From: Glandiceps talaboti
Taxonomy: Eukaryota > Hemichordata > Enteropneusta > Spengelidae
DNA length: 64,000 nt
Direction: 5' to 3'
Assembly: GCF_964340395.1 (NCBI RefSeq)
Contig: NC_135565.1
Coordinates: forward strand, 6,146,142-6,210,141
Notes under the pieces: generated by a model
Told to the model about the DNA's origin: nothing
What the model saw: the letters and a program-made list of their open reading frames with translations, nothing else
The model's database searches: none
In this document: positions 23,236-36,390 of the stretch, piece by piece
How the letters are laid out: the number at the start of each line of letters is the position of its first letter
Numbering within the stretch: the first letter of the stretch is position 1
Translations under genes and position numbers: made by a program

Positions 23236-23814
23236 TTAGAAAGTGTATTTTGTTTATGAATAGTATAAGTAGTATAGTAATAAGTTGAAATCATGATTTA
23301 TTCTGGGTGTTGATTTTTGGGTGCGGACCTCAAAATCAATTTGATTTGATTGGATATACATGTAGTATTGTATCATACTTGTATGTGTACTGCTATACAA
23401 ATGTTTACCAACTTGTGATTCAAAACTGTTCAGGGTGTTACTGTGTACATCATATGTATGATATTATGATTAACTCATTATAATTTATATCTAACAAAAC
23501 AATTCAAAAACAACGTTTTAGTTGTAGCTAACGCATTTATAAACAATTTACCTGTTAACCTGGTATTATCTGTGGTAAACAACATCAGTACATGAAAATC
23601 CAAAAACAGGAAGTAAATTCTTATAATTTACATATTCATGAAGTATAGTGTTGTACATTGTATAACAAGGAAATAAACATATTGAATTAATTGCACAATA
23701 TTCAAATGTAATACTCTAGAGTGTGGTCGTTATTTTTAGATTTAAAATCAAGGACATTGTATACAAAATCATTACAAAATGTATAATATTATGAGATCAT
23801 AATGGGTGGAGGTG

Positions 23815-24035
23815 GGCTCCCTACAATGTTTCCATGGCAATGATGAATGGGGATGGGATGTTTACAGGTGATGAATTAGGGTGGGGGGAGTGTTTACAGG
23901 TTATGATTGGGGTGTTGGGGTGTTTACAGGTTATGATTGGGGTGGTGAGGTGTTTACAGGTTATGAATGGGGAGGGGGACGTTTATAGGTTGTGATTAGG
24001 GTGGTGTGGTGTTTACAGGTGATGAAGGGGGGTGC
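23815..24035 (+). repeat. G-rich minisatellite, unit about 38-40 bases
   Basis: About five units contain 'gtgtttacaggttatgattg' with G-runs between them (gggg, ggtgg, ggggagggg). The closely spaced G-runs on the + strand could fold as G-quadruplexes; this was not calculated. Confidence 0.8.
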
Positions 24036-24306
24036 CCACAGAAATATTTGCATAATTAATATGACGATATTTATTATCTAAAAAAATGTCCGCTAAAATT
24101 ATTCACTTTTTCCATACCATACAATAACAACATTCTAGGTCATTAGATAATTGATATCCTTTGAATTTGATTAATTTGTCAGTTCAAATGATTAATTAAA
24201 ATAGTGTTTGGATTATCATGTGTTTATGTCCGGTGACATCATTGTTTTTTTAGACTAGATAAACAGGTATTATACGAACCCAGAAACCATACACAACCTA
24301 TGATTA

Positions 24307-24623
24307 CAGGAGATTTCATCTTAGCTTGCAAATGACATGTATCAAGATCAGTGAGACTGATCACAAAGTTTGATGTTGAGATAGACACAATAAAAGATAA
24401 TACACAAACATCCATTCACAGTGTGTGCTCTGTATTTTGTTAATTAGTTATAACATTGATGTATACAAATAAACAAAACACAAAGGTGACACTGTACTAG
24501 TATAGTAGTGATGTTTGTGTGTTATCTTTTATTGTGTTTATCTCAACATAAAACCTTGTGATCTGTCTCACCGATCTTGATACATTGTTTAATAGCATTT
24601 GCAAGCTAAGACGAAATCTCCTG
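24307..24623. mobile_element. Foldback MITE with TA target duplication
   Basis: Inverted arms of about 110 bases start with CAGGAGATTTC(A/G)TCTTAGC. The blocks 'tgtatcaagatc.gtgaga' and 'acacaataaaagataa.aca' are mirrored. Both ends are flanked by TA (24305-24306 and 24624-24625). TIRs with a TA duplication are the mark of Tc1/mariner-type mobilisation. No transposase is present. Confidence 0.8.
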
Positions 24624-26576
24624 TAATGTTACTAATTGTTAGCACATACTGTAAATGTGTACTTCCATCAGCCATAATGGCAGTGACCAGTTCTAGAAAT
24701 TGACAATATTTCAGGGCACACAAACATCATATTATCTTGACTACCAAATTCATAAGGTGGTCATCCATTCAGTCAACGACTCAATGAAAATCAATAAAAA
24801 AAATGTCCCAAATTGAACGGATGCTTTGCTAACTCTGACTACCAAGTTTAGAAGATAAATTCACGCTGAATAAATGTAGTCTGAAATTAATAGAAGTTAA
24901 TCAATTTGATGAAGTCCAGCTGTTATGTGTTAAATAACAACACATACATTGTATAAGTGAAGCTCCCTCTAAGTCCAAATTGTTTGTCAAACTACATGAT
25001 ATTCTTTGCGATATAAATGTATGTGTTACAGTGTAGGGTTAGTACATTATCAAGAAGTATTTGGATGTCATATCAATTGTTTAAGGAGTAACATTAATAG
25101 TGTACTGTAGAGTAGTATTAGAATAACGATCAGTTGGACTTCTTGACAAAAAGGAATTGATTTTGTCGTAATCAAACTTTAGTCATTGCACAGTTCATGT
25201 TTTTGATAAAGTTTGGGATCCTATTAACTGTTAATGACGTGCTTTGTTTTCAGTTAATGTATGTACATATATACGATATACGTGTATGTACATTGCATAG
25301 TGTTTTTGGTAAGGTTGGGTAATCCTGGTAACAAATGGGGAAATAGGTGAAAATTACATGTAGTTTCCTATACAATCTATTCTACCATAATTTTGTTTGG
25401 GAACGCCGGTAAAATAATTGGGGAACCCCAGTAGATTTTACCTGCTTACCGCCCTTATACAGAAACACTGAGGTAGTACATGTACATGTTGGTATAATGT
25501 ATAATCTACCCAAGTTCTCCAGCTAATTTACAAAGGTTCCTTACCAAAAATATGGTACAAGGTATGAAAAACTACATTTGTACACATATATTATACCAGA
25601 TTTCGTTCCTATGTACATGTAGACCTGTCAACCCATAGCAAAAACTCTGGATGTGTGTCTCCAAACAGGACAGTATGGATTCCAGGCAAGAGTATGTTTA
25701 CAACATGGAATGTACACTGTACGTTGAGCTACCCTAAATATTTCCCAGTGTAATTATATTTTTAGTTGACTTGTCATTGACATACTTAGCACAGTCACGT
25801 TTCAACGAAGTGTTTAGTGGACTGTCTACTATTTATTACATTCATTTCTGTCCAGAATTAATGATATATTTAGGAAGCTAAGTTGTGCGACATACCAGCA
25901 CAAGTCAAGCTTTTGTTTGATAATGTAGACTTTTCATCACTCAAAATCTGTTGTGTTGTTGATTACTTACAATAGTTTAAAGTTAATTTCTGTCTTTGGT
26001 GATTTAGTAGGCTTGACTTCAGCTTACAAAAGGGCACATGTACATGTACAGTATACTCCCCCCGTTTACAGATGATGTATACATGTACAATTTACAGATG
26101 TACATGTATTAATACAGTATGTACACAGACACAGACATGCATGTACGTATGCAGACATTACCCAGTGACACGCATGCAACTTTAGACAAACATACACATA
26201 CAATGTACATACATGTACATTGTATACACATTCCCACACAAATACACACAGACACAGACACACAAAGACACACACACAGACATTCAAACCACTTTCAATT
26301 TTATGCACAAATGGTATCAAAACAACAAAAAATATCAGTTGTTAGACAAGTACAAGTAGTGACGAAACCCTTATGTCACAACATACATGTAGATCTTGGA
26401 GATCTATGGTCACAGGTATTTTCAAAGAAAAATATCAAGGAATATTGTAAATATAATTATACCTTCTCAAGCAAAATCTGTGAAAAATTTAGGAAAAACG
26501 GTGATCATGACAGTAACTATTATATTGTAAATTGTTATCATAACTACAAATATAGAGCAGTTTTGTGGCCTTAGTA

Positions 26577-26578
<2 letters not shown>

Positions 26579-26622
<44 letters not shown>
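26579..26622. repeat. (AC)n microsatellite
   Basis: About 22 dinucleotide copies, directly before a MITE family A copy. Confidence 0.95.
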
Positions 26623-26624
<2 letters not shown>

Positions 26625-26626
<2 letters not shown>

Positions 26627-26865
26627 CAAATCCATGTTTGTAATTCAATAATTTACCAAAAACTAGAAAGTGTCTAAAAAGTGTGTACGTACAATAGCAA
26701 ACATATCACACACATATTTTTTTTTTTTTTTTGGCAGTTTATCAAGTTACAAACAATGACTTGGTATAATGTTGTTTCACATTGTTATTTCAAATAGGAA
26801 AATATCTATAGTATAGTAAAGTTGTTTAGGAATGAAAAATCCAAAATAAATACCCATTTGTCAGT
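26625..26865. mobile_element. MITE family A, copy 3
   Basis: 'catgtttgtaattcaataat' on the left mirrors 'tttatcaagttacaaacaat' on the right around a poly-T centre. The tail has 'atgttgtttcacattg' and 'gaaaaatccaaaataaatac', as in the copies at 11020 and 15530. Confidence 0.7.
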
Positions 26866-28302
26866 CATATGGACACTGTAACTTGTAAGTAAAAAACTTC
26901 TAGTGAAATGCCAGGCGGGTAGGGGAAAGAGAGAGAGAGTCAAAATACCACATGACTGGATTCTAATGTAGACTATTTGTTATGTAGGAGAGACAATGAC
27001 CTCAGCAGAGTCTGAGCTGTATTGTACATGTAAAAATGTACATGTTTGAAACTTTGATGTCCTTTAGATTTCAACAATATTTATTTTTACAAAAGCCAGA
27101 TGATAGTAATTTCAAACCACAACAACCATACAGTATTAGGGGCACAATATCATGTCAGGAGAACTATAAACTAGGTCCTGACTGGGCTAATGACATTGAT
27201 AAGCTGAGCCCCAACTGAGCTAATGGGACCCCATGGCCATGTTTCACCTCCTGAGTAAACAAATAGACTACATTGTTTTCACTATTCTGGTAGAACCTGG
27301 ATTATCCAAGCTAATTGGACACCATGTGGATATATGCAATACAATATACATACTGCATGCCTTGTTTTTTTTTGCTCTGGTTTTAGAACCCAGATTAACA
27401 GAGAAAGATAACTCTGGTGAAATTTAGCTGAGTTCTTCATAGGCCCATTCAGTATTGTTTACTGTTTATGCACATTTATGAATGTATGCACAATAGCCAG
27501 TCACACAATAATGGCCATTGTGTTTGCTAATGTTGCTTGTTGGGGTAACAAAAAGGAGGATGTCAGGTAAAACTGGCATATTGTAATACATACAGTGTGC
27601 TGTAATTGTGTTTGGGAAACCCTGGGAATGGGGGAACTGGATAAAAATGGATATTACCACAGAGGTAGGAAGGACTGATATTACATTACACAGTCATGTA
27701 CTATGTATGTCTTGTTAGCTACATGTAATACTTCCATGGTATTACTGATTAATATAAATTTGTATTGCCTGATAAAAATACATTTGTGTCGTTATGAATA
27801 TTATACGGTAAATTAAAATAAACAGAGAAAGTCATATCTTCTAGTTAGAACATGATATGACAATGTACTGAAAATAAATTCCAATATGTACATATCTACA
27901 AATATACAGAGACATACATGTATACATGTACGTGTATGTACAACATGTATACATTACAATGTAAGCCAAAAATATGGAATTTATATGCTGGTCATTCTAG
28001 GTCATGACAATGTGTGTCTACATGTATTTCACAACAATGCGCGTCTACATCGCTCTGTTGTGTTCAAAATATTAGTTCAAAATTGTCATTACTTTCCTAG
28101 ATTTTTCTTCGGTATTACTGGCAGGGTATAATTACATGTATGTATTCTCCAATATGTTTGTCATACTCGTGACCTAAGGGTTTTGTCACTATTCATCAAC
28201 CGACTAATAATGACACAGACTGCTTCGGTCACTCATATTGGCTGATCGAAGAACAATATTTTGGAATAACATCTAAATATACACATACATGTATGTACAC
28301 AG

Positions 28303-29978
28303 TAGGTATACTATCTGAACTGGAGGCATAGTGTATATTGGTAGAATGGTTGTACATGTACACGTAGGTATACTAGAACTGGAGGCATATTGTGTATTGG
28401 TAGAATGGTTGTACATTGTAGGTATACTAGAACTGGAGGCATATTGTGTATTGGTAGAATGGTTGTACATTGTAGGTATACTAGAACTGGAGGCATATTG
28501 TGTATTGGTAGAATGGTTGTACATTGTAGGTATACTAGAACTGGAGGCATATTGTATATTGGTAGAATGGTTGTACATGTAGGTATACTAGAACTGGAGG
28601 CATAGTGTATATTGGTAGAATGGTTGTACATGTAGGTATACTAGAACTGGAGGCATAGTGTATATTGGTAGAATGGTTGTACATTGTAGGTATACTAGAA
28701 CTGGAGGCATAGTGTTCACTGTATATTGGTAGAATGGTTGTACATGTAGGTATACTAGAACTGGAGGCATAGTGTATATTGGTAGAATGGTTGTACATGT
28801 AGGTATACTAGAACTGGAGGCATATTGTATATTGGTAGAATGGTTGTACATTGTAGGTATACTAGAACTGGAGGCATATTGTATATTGGTATAGAATGGT
28901 TGTACATTGTAGGTATACTAGAACTGGAGGCATAGTGTATATTGGTATAGAATGGTTGTACACGTAGGTATACTAGAACTGGAGGCATATTGTATATTGG
29001 TATAGAATGGTTGTACATGTAGGTATACTAGAACTGGAGGCATATTGTGTATTGGTAGAATGGTTGTACATTGTAGGTATACTAGAACTGGAGGCATAGT
29101 GTATATTGGTAGAATGGTTGTACATGTAGGTATACTAGAACTGGAGGCATAGTGTATATTGGTAGAATGGTTGTACATGTAGGTATACTAGAACTGGAGG
29201 CATATTGTATATTGGTAGAATGGTTGTACATTGTAGGTATACTAGAACTGGAGGCATAGTGTATATTGGTAGAATGGTTGTACATGTAGGTATACTAGAA
29301 CTGGAGGCATAGTGTATATTGGTAGAATGGTTGTACATGTAGGTATACTAGAACTGGAGGCATATTGTATATTGGTAGAATGGTTGTACATTGTAGGTAT
29401 ACTAGAACTGGAGGCATAGTGTATATTGGTAGAATGGTTGTACATGTAGGTATACTAGAACTGGAGGCATAGTGTACATTGGTAGAATGGTTGTACATTG
29501 TAGGTATACTAGAACTGGAGGCATAGTGTACATTGGTAGAATGGTTGTACATTGTAGGTATACTAGAACTGGAGGCATAGTGTATATTGGTAGAATGGTT
29601 GTACATTGTAGGTATACTAGAACTGGAGGCATAGTGTATATTGGTATAGAATGGTTGTACATGTAGGTATACTAGAACTGGAGGCATAGTGTATATTGGT
29701 ATAGAATGGTTGTACATGTAGGTATACTAGAACTGGAGGCATAGTGTATATCGGTAGAATGGTTGTACATGTAGGTATACTAGAACTGGAGGCATAGTGT
29801 ATATTGGTAGAATGGTTGTACATGTAGGTATACTAGAACTGGAGGCATAGTGTATATTGGTAGAATAGTTGTACATGTAGGTATACTAGAACTGGAGGCA
29901 TAGTGTATATTGGTAGAATGGTTGTACATGTAGGTATACTAGAACTGGAGGCATATTGTATATTGGTATAGAATGGTT
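28303..29978 (+). repeat. Minisatellite, 53-55 base unit, about 31 copies
   Basis: Units carry 'ggtatactagaactggaggc', then 'atagtgtatattggtagaat', then 'ggttgtacatgta'. Variants are atagtg or atattg, catgt or cattgt, and gtaga or gtataga. Between about 29070 and 29460 the variants recur in a fixed order of three units (period 160 bases). Reading frames on the - strand (MYNHSTN.., YASSSSIPT..) follow from the unit and show no sign of selection for a frame, since unit lengths of 53-55 break it. Confidence 0.95.
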
Positions 29979-31117
29979 GTACTTGTCAACCTTCTATAGA
30001 GATATAATTATGTGTGACAGTAATGAGGCATTGCCATTCACACTAGATCATTAATATAGATTAGCTCCAACAGATGTAAAGGGATATTGGTGATTGAAAT
30101 ATAATACATGGCTAGTCTTAGTAATCAGGTAGTTATTTAGACTGTTTGAAGGTCACAATGGGTGGAGATATGGTTGTACATTTATTGATTTCATGAAATT
30201 AATTTAGTCACCCCAGAAAATACTAAATTATACTGTAGAGTTGCTGGAATTGATAAAACAAAAGAACTTATTGTTATTAGATTTCCATTGTTTTCAGTAA
30301 ATTCGGCGATGAAATGTATTTATACATTTATGTACATATTTTGTATTTTACATTGTCAAATTAATATTATTACTCTTGGATTTTAAAATTGTCTCAATTT
30401 GTTATGAAATGTGTATAAATAAAATATAACTTGGAAATGTGTTATTGTATTGTTTATGGTTTATTTGTGATGATATGGCAATGACAAATCGTTATTTATT
30501 TCAGATATTTGTGATAATATTTAAGTGATGATGAACTATTATACAGTGTAGTACACATACTTGTTTAAAGGGCCATGTTTCAGTGTCCTAGGTCATCGCC
30601 CTGTTGTTATCTTAATATGGATTAATAAAGTCATTGTTTTGTTCTTGGACAACCTTTTGTACAACAGCCACACAACTGGTTTTCACACCCACATGTGTAC
30701 ATCATATGTATATTTTAAACCTGATCTGATCAGAGGTGGACATAGTGTGATGGCATATGTTTCTTTATTTCGCCTTTGCAACGGTACATAAAATATACAG
30801 ACACTGAACAAATGCACATGACAATACAGAATCAAACGAAATCAACATGAAACAAGGATGGCACTCCCCTGTCAAATAACTTGAGGACAATTAATTATCT
30901 TTTCATATGCAAATGAGGCTCAGGCAGCTAGGCACCAAGGGTGCATCTGAAATCTGTTGAAAAAAATACTTATATTGTATGTTATTGGAGTAATCAGTTT
31001 TGGTCTTTAATACAGTTGACATACATGTAGCTAGATATTCACATTGACATAGAAAATATAGAATTTTGTCACACTTGAAAGTAATGTCATCAATAGACGA
31101 AGAGACAGACAGACAAG

Positions 31118-31148
<31 letters not shown>

Positions 31149-32065
31149 GCATGTATATTGCTTACCCAGGCATGAAACATCATTTTTCAGTGAGTTGAGT
31201 TGATATAATTACAGTTTTGAACAAAACAGTAATTGAAATTAACACTGTTCACCATTATGTTTGATAGCAGTATCAATATTAAGTCAAAACTGTTTTGGGC
31301 ACACTATTAACTACAAACATATATAGAGAGTGAAAACTTATCAGATAAGTTACTATAAGCATTCACAGGCATATAATTGTACATAATACAGTACACATCT
31401 ATTTTCATGTGGTCACACAATACATGCACTACTATTCAAAGTGAGTATTTGGGGACCTCAGCTATTTCTAATTCAGTATGTGTTGTGTTTGTAAACTATA
31501 CAAGAATTCTTGCCTACCATATGTACAGCAGTTATTTGTGTTCACTTGTTATCATTTCATTAACTGTCCAAATGAAAATAACAGTACTAGTAATGATGCA
31601 CAAACTTATACCATATGGCAAAATACATGTACCTCAAATATTGTCCAATTACTTGACCATGGTGGTATGGTGCTCCCCCCCCCCCCCATAATGATACTTA
31701 AAATAAGTGTTTGCATATGATTATGTTAATTAGTTTCTATAAATTGTGAGCAAGCTAAGGTCAGAACGTGCCACTTTATAAAAGGCCTAAGGGTAACTAC
31801 ATGTATGTACATGTAATGAAGACTGACCAATTCCATGTAATGATCAACTTCTACTAGTTCTAGTCTACAATTACTTTCCTGAGAAAGTTTCAAGGATGTC
31901 TCAATATTTTTCATGTACATGTAGATGTTAGATATATATTTCCTTAAGCAATATAGTTACTTTACGTTTAATTAAGTACATTTTGTCATTTTTGTACTTT
32001 TACCATGAAGTCTGTGAATCCTGTGTAAAAAAGACATTGGTCAAATAGAGACAAGTTATGTACAT

Positions 32066-32417
32066 GTACAACTGCCGACAACAGACCGTGGATGAACGGA
32101 ACCTGTTACAAACAAGGAAAGTACAGTGTACGCAAATGAATTGGATTAATAACACTTAGCAGAGCATATTGGAAGTGCAGAGTCTTGTATTACATTCCAT
32201 CATTTGATAAAAACAGTTTTATGGACATAGTTTATGTTCACAAACAAATTTCCAGTTCCCCTGGCACTTCATTGACTTATAAAGAGCCTTTGAGGGTAAT
32301 ACAAGTCTCTGCTGTTCCAGCATGCGGCTAAGCCAAGTGTTAATAATCCAATTTATTTGTTTACTTTCCAAGTTTGAACAGGTTCCCTTTGTCCACGTCT
32401 GATGTCAGCCGTTGTAC
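32066..32417. mobile_element. Foldback MITE, inverted arms of about 130 bases
   Basis: The ends GTACAAC(T/G)G(C/C)(C/T)GAC are mirrored. Further in, 'ggaacctgtt', 'aattggattaataacactt' and 'agtcttgtatta' have inverted counterparts. The total is about 352 bases. Target duplications are not clear and there is no coding sequence. Confidence 0.75.
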
Positions 32418-32529
32418 TATGCTATTCCATAATAAACCCTTGTAAAATGACAGGCATGCAATTTGGTTCCATTCTGGCTATGAGTAGGTAACTGGACAGA
32501 AAATTCCTCTGAAATCACCAGTTCTCGTC

Positions 32530-32805
32530 AAACTAAGTGTAGTCCCTAGATACGATATCGTTACGATTTACACCTCCACTCACTTAGATATGTTAGCATC
32601 CAGACTACTTCAAACCTAGTCTAATCCTTATAAATATGGTATCCTTATAATTTATACCGCCACTCAGTTAGAGAGTACGTAAGCATCCAGACTACATGTA
32701 CATGTACTTGTACTTCAACCTTAGTCTAATCCCTATACGATATTGTTACGATTTACACCTCCACTCAGTTAGAGAGTAAGTAAGCATCCAGACAATTTCA
32801 AACTT
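32530..32805 (+). repeat. Degenerate tandem repeat, unit about 105 bases, three copies
   Basis: 'cgttacgatttacacctcca', 'ctcagttagagagta.gtaag' and 'catccagac' recur three times. The middle copy is the most diverged. Confidence 0.8.
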
Positions 32806-32879
32806 TGACATACATGAAAGTTTGTTCGTGGTCCTTTTGAAATATAAAAGGAAATTTGGGGGATTCACCATCTTGTTGT

Positions 32880-33120
32880 TCATAAAAATTGACAATCTTA
32901 AATTCTCTCATAGAGAATAGCACAGCATTTGGTAGCCATGTTGGATTCTAAAATGACGAAATTTTGATATGGTTGTGACCTATATTAAAGGAATTTTTAT
33001 GGTGACCCCAGATCTTTTTTATTAGTTTTAACTGAGAATAGGTTTTCTTGAATACGGTAATATAGTGGTAGTTTGGAAGAGTTTATTTCCAAGGCACATT
33101 CTTCGTTAACAAAAACACTA
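32880..33120 (+). repeat. Dispersed repeat family 1, copy 2
   Basis: It matches 4921-5150 in block order ('catgttggattctaaaatga', 'ttttgata', 'tggtgaccccagat', 'ttttaactgaga'). Confidence 0.65.
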
Positions 33121-33539
33121 TTTACTAGTATTACTGTAGGTGTCATGAAAATAAATAAAATATCACATGTTTGGGAATTTGTGCTATTAAACGTTTCACA
33201 ATTATATCGATTGTCCAGACAGTTTGCTTACAAAGGTAAGGTCACTGCCCAGGCTCTCTTAAAATTCCTGAGGGTATCGTCAAGAAATTTGAACTGTCTT
33301 TGGCAAATAGTGTGAATAGAGTTAACATACAGCCATGCAGAACGATCTATGTTGTTGTCGACTACAGAGAATAGAAAGATTTGTTAGGCCAAGGACAGAT
33401 CTTTCCACAAATACAAGTGTCGTCCAATTTATTGGAACATTAGACAATAGTTTGATCTAGGCTTGTGACATGATATATGACACTGTGTTATTGATGTACA
33501 GGTAAAGATATCAACCACCTTAATAACAGTAGCAGGGTT

Positions 33540-34130
33540 GTCTGTAAATGGGATGATATTATTCATTGCTTTTGTTAGTCATCTGGTATGGGAATCCCAC
33601 TATCAAGAGGAGGGAAAGCAGGTTAACGCTTCCATAGATTTCTATAGTAACTGTGTGGTATTTTACCATAACTTTGTTGGGGAACCCTGGTTATGGGGGA
33701 AGGAAAACTGGTTAACACTTCCATAGATTTCCATAGTAACTGTGTGGTATTTTATAACTTTGATGGAGAACTCCTGGTAACAGAGGAATGAAATCTGGTT
33801 AACACTTCCATAGATTTCTATATCATGTAGTATTTTACTAAATAGAATACAAATGTACCTTTGATGGGGAACCACTGTAAGTTTAACAAAGGATGGAAAT
33901 CTGGTAACACTTCTATAGATTTCCATACCATGATATACATTGTAGTACTGTACTTTAGCATACAAATTAAATGTACCTTTGATGGGGAACCCTGGTAACG
34001 GAGGATGGAAATCTGGTAACACTTCTATAGATTTCCGTACCATGATTTAGTATGTTACTATATTAGCAATGCATACAAATGTACCTTTGATGGGGAGCCA
34101 TGGTAACAAAGGAGGGAAATCTGGGAAAAT
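33540..34130 (+). repeat. Degenerate tandem repeat, unit about 95-110 bases, about six copies
   Basis: Units share 'tttgatggggaaccctggta', 'gga..gaaatctggtaacact' and 'tc.atagatttcc'. Divergence between units is high, so the array is old. Confidence 0.8.
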
Positions 34131-34689
34131 TTCCATAATTACCAATTGTCTAGTACAGCTTCCCCCCCCCCCCCCTCCCCACCCCAATAGCCTGTAGACT
34201 ACATGTACCATATATATACATGTGATAACAACACTGCTATTGTACCAAAAATGTCACGACTGTAAATGGTGCATTCTGTCAAGTATGTACTTGTTGTAGA
34301 TTACTAATTTAGATCATGAATGCTGTTGGAATGACAAAGTGAACGATGAAGCTCTGTGGATTATGTAAGTTTTATAATGAGATTACCATAGATGTTGCTA
34401 TGACACTTGAAAGTATTGAAAAGATTGTCTAAAAATGATGAACGGACTTTGATAGCTTGTATGAGGAGACAGTGTTGCTATGATACCAGATGTATTTTAA
34501 AAGGTTGTCTGAAATGACAAAGTTACATCTACATTCATTTTGTAAATTTGATTGTCAAAAGTGACGACTATAGTGTGCTATGGTATTGGAATTATTTTCA
34601 AAGTATTGTAAATGTAAGTAAGTATTGCAAAGTTAATTATGACTAAAGATATTAACAAAAAAAATTACATCACTATTTGTATGAAAGCA

Positions 34690-35060
34690 AAGGTGTACAT
34701 GTGATGCAGCTAATATACCAGAATTGTTTTAATTGATTGTTGATTTGATTTTGATACATTATACATCTACATGTACACTATTTTCATAAATTTAATTATT
34801 TAAATAATGGCAAAATTACAATATACCAGAGTTAATATACCAGAATTATTTTTATTTGATTTTGATAAATTTGCAGTATTTTCAGAATTGATCGTCTAAA
34901 TTTATTACTATAGGTATATTAATTAATAACACAACTGATATTTTGGAAACAAAGCATATCAGAGTAAATATATACCAGAATTGTTTTAATTGATTGTCGA
35001 TTTGATTCTAATAAATCTACCTTCTTAGAGACACAGAATTGATTGCCTAAAATGATGACA
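34690..35060 (+). repeat. Degenerate tandem repeat, unit about 120 bases, three copies
   Basis: Three units share 'taatataccagaattgtttt', 'aattgattgt.gatttgattt' and 'cagaattgat.g.ctaaa'. Confidence 0.65.
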
Positions 35061-35728
35061 TTTTCTTATAGGTTGCTAGGTTATGCAAATGATGTGAAGC
35101 AATTGTTTAAATACTAGCTCTCTATAGATTACACAATGTACCTAGACTGTACTGTAACCTATCTAACTTAAGTAATCATTGCCTGGTTACCACGGTACCA
35201 TTAGTATTGTCCTACAATGTAGCTCATCAGACAACCGGAAATTGATGATATACATGATATAGATATTCCTGCATCTGCTAATCAGAAATATACAATGCAA
35301 GTACTGTCACGTTCTGGATATTTGTGGATGTCAGTGTGCCCTCTAATGATAGCTAAATTTTGTTGTTGTTAGTCAAAATGATAAAAACTGACATTTCTTG
35401 TGAGTCACCATATAGTAAAAGATAGGAGAACACCAAACTTTGGTGCACCACTAGAAATTGTGTGTCAGTGGCACGTCAAATTGGTTTAGAGCGCACACTG
35501 GTAGGCGTATTCATTTTTTCCACAAGCCTACATGTGTATGTCTACACAATTATTGTGTAGTGATACATGTACATTTAAATCAACCATATTTTTTTGCAAT
35601 TCAGTGTTTTCTCTCGATGAAACTCATAGAAGTATGTGAAAATATGATTACAAAATACATGTACATGTGTACAAATGCACCCAGGCCAAGTAACTTTTTG
35701 AGTAAAAATATCTTTATTACTATAGGCA

Positions 35729-36115
35729 AAAAAAATTAAAAGAATTGTTTATGGTCAACATGTGCATTACTTAGTCTTAAATACACTGCATCAAATTTTT
35801 TTGTGTGTGTTTGTGTAGCCCATGCAGACTGCAGATCTGTCAGCTAGAGATACAAATGTAGAGATAGATACATGTATGATGTACATGTAGATTAATTGTT
35901 ACTTCTGTGAAAACAACTGCAGAGCCAATCATGTACAAGCAAATGACATCTGCCCCACATACACACTTTCTCTAAAGTACAAAATAAAATGAACAGTGAC
36001 TGCCATATAAATAGTAGATTGAGTGACAGGTTTGTTGAGAATTAACAAAAAGTCTGTACAGTTGCACCACTGTCGACAAATGTCCTGATCAGAATTGTTT
36101 GGCCTAACATAACAT
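35729..36115 (+). repeat. Dispersed repeat family 3, copy 1
   Basis: It shares 'cccatgcag.ctgcagat', 'gcagagccaatcatg.acaag' and 'caaatgacatctgcccc' with 55254-55585, and the later 'caccac' and 'atgtcctg' blocks follow in the same order. Confidence 0.7.
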
Positions 36116-36149
36116 GTCTGGGTTTAATACATTTGATCAACTGCCAAAT

Positions 36150-36390
36150 GTTTATTACACGAACCCAAGTACAACTTGTTGTCGTATGGCGGGCTTCCAT
36201 TCTCATGTGCTGCACCCCATCTACATGTATGGAATGCACTGCCACTGGAAATACGACAAAAGCCAACAGCTAACACCTTCAAAAAGAACCTAAAGACATA
36301 TCTGTTCTCCAGAGCATTCTAACTGTACATCGTAGTGGAAACTGGCACTTTATAAATTCACTGATTGATTGATTGATTGATTGATGTATG
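36150..36390 (+). mobile_element. 3' end of a CR1/L2-type LINE
   Basis: A frame from 36185 to the stop at 36320-36322 encodes the conserved C-terminus of non-LTR ORF2 proteins: FSCAAPHLHVWNALPLEIR, then NTFKKNLKTYLFSRAF and a stop. A short 3' UTR (ggcactttataaattca) and a terminal (TGAT)n array at 36362-36386 follow, as in L2/CR1-group elements. Most of the element is missing, as expected of 5' truncation. It is in the sense direction of the SBF intron. Confidence 0.85.

Noticed and set aside
26119-26574. 151-residue frame
   Set aside because: The first half is an ACAC/ACAT-rich simple repeat; the rest has no motif or splice support.
28273-29823. Many - strand frames with repeated MYNHSTN/YASSSSIPT peptides
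   Set aside because: They come from the 53-55 base minisatellite; the frame shifts between units and there is no start or splice structure.
28303-29978. CRISPR-like regular array
   Set aside because: There is no spacer diversity: the whole unit is repeated, and the DNA is eukaryotic.
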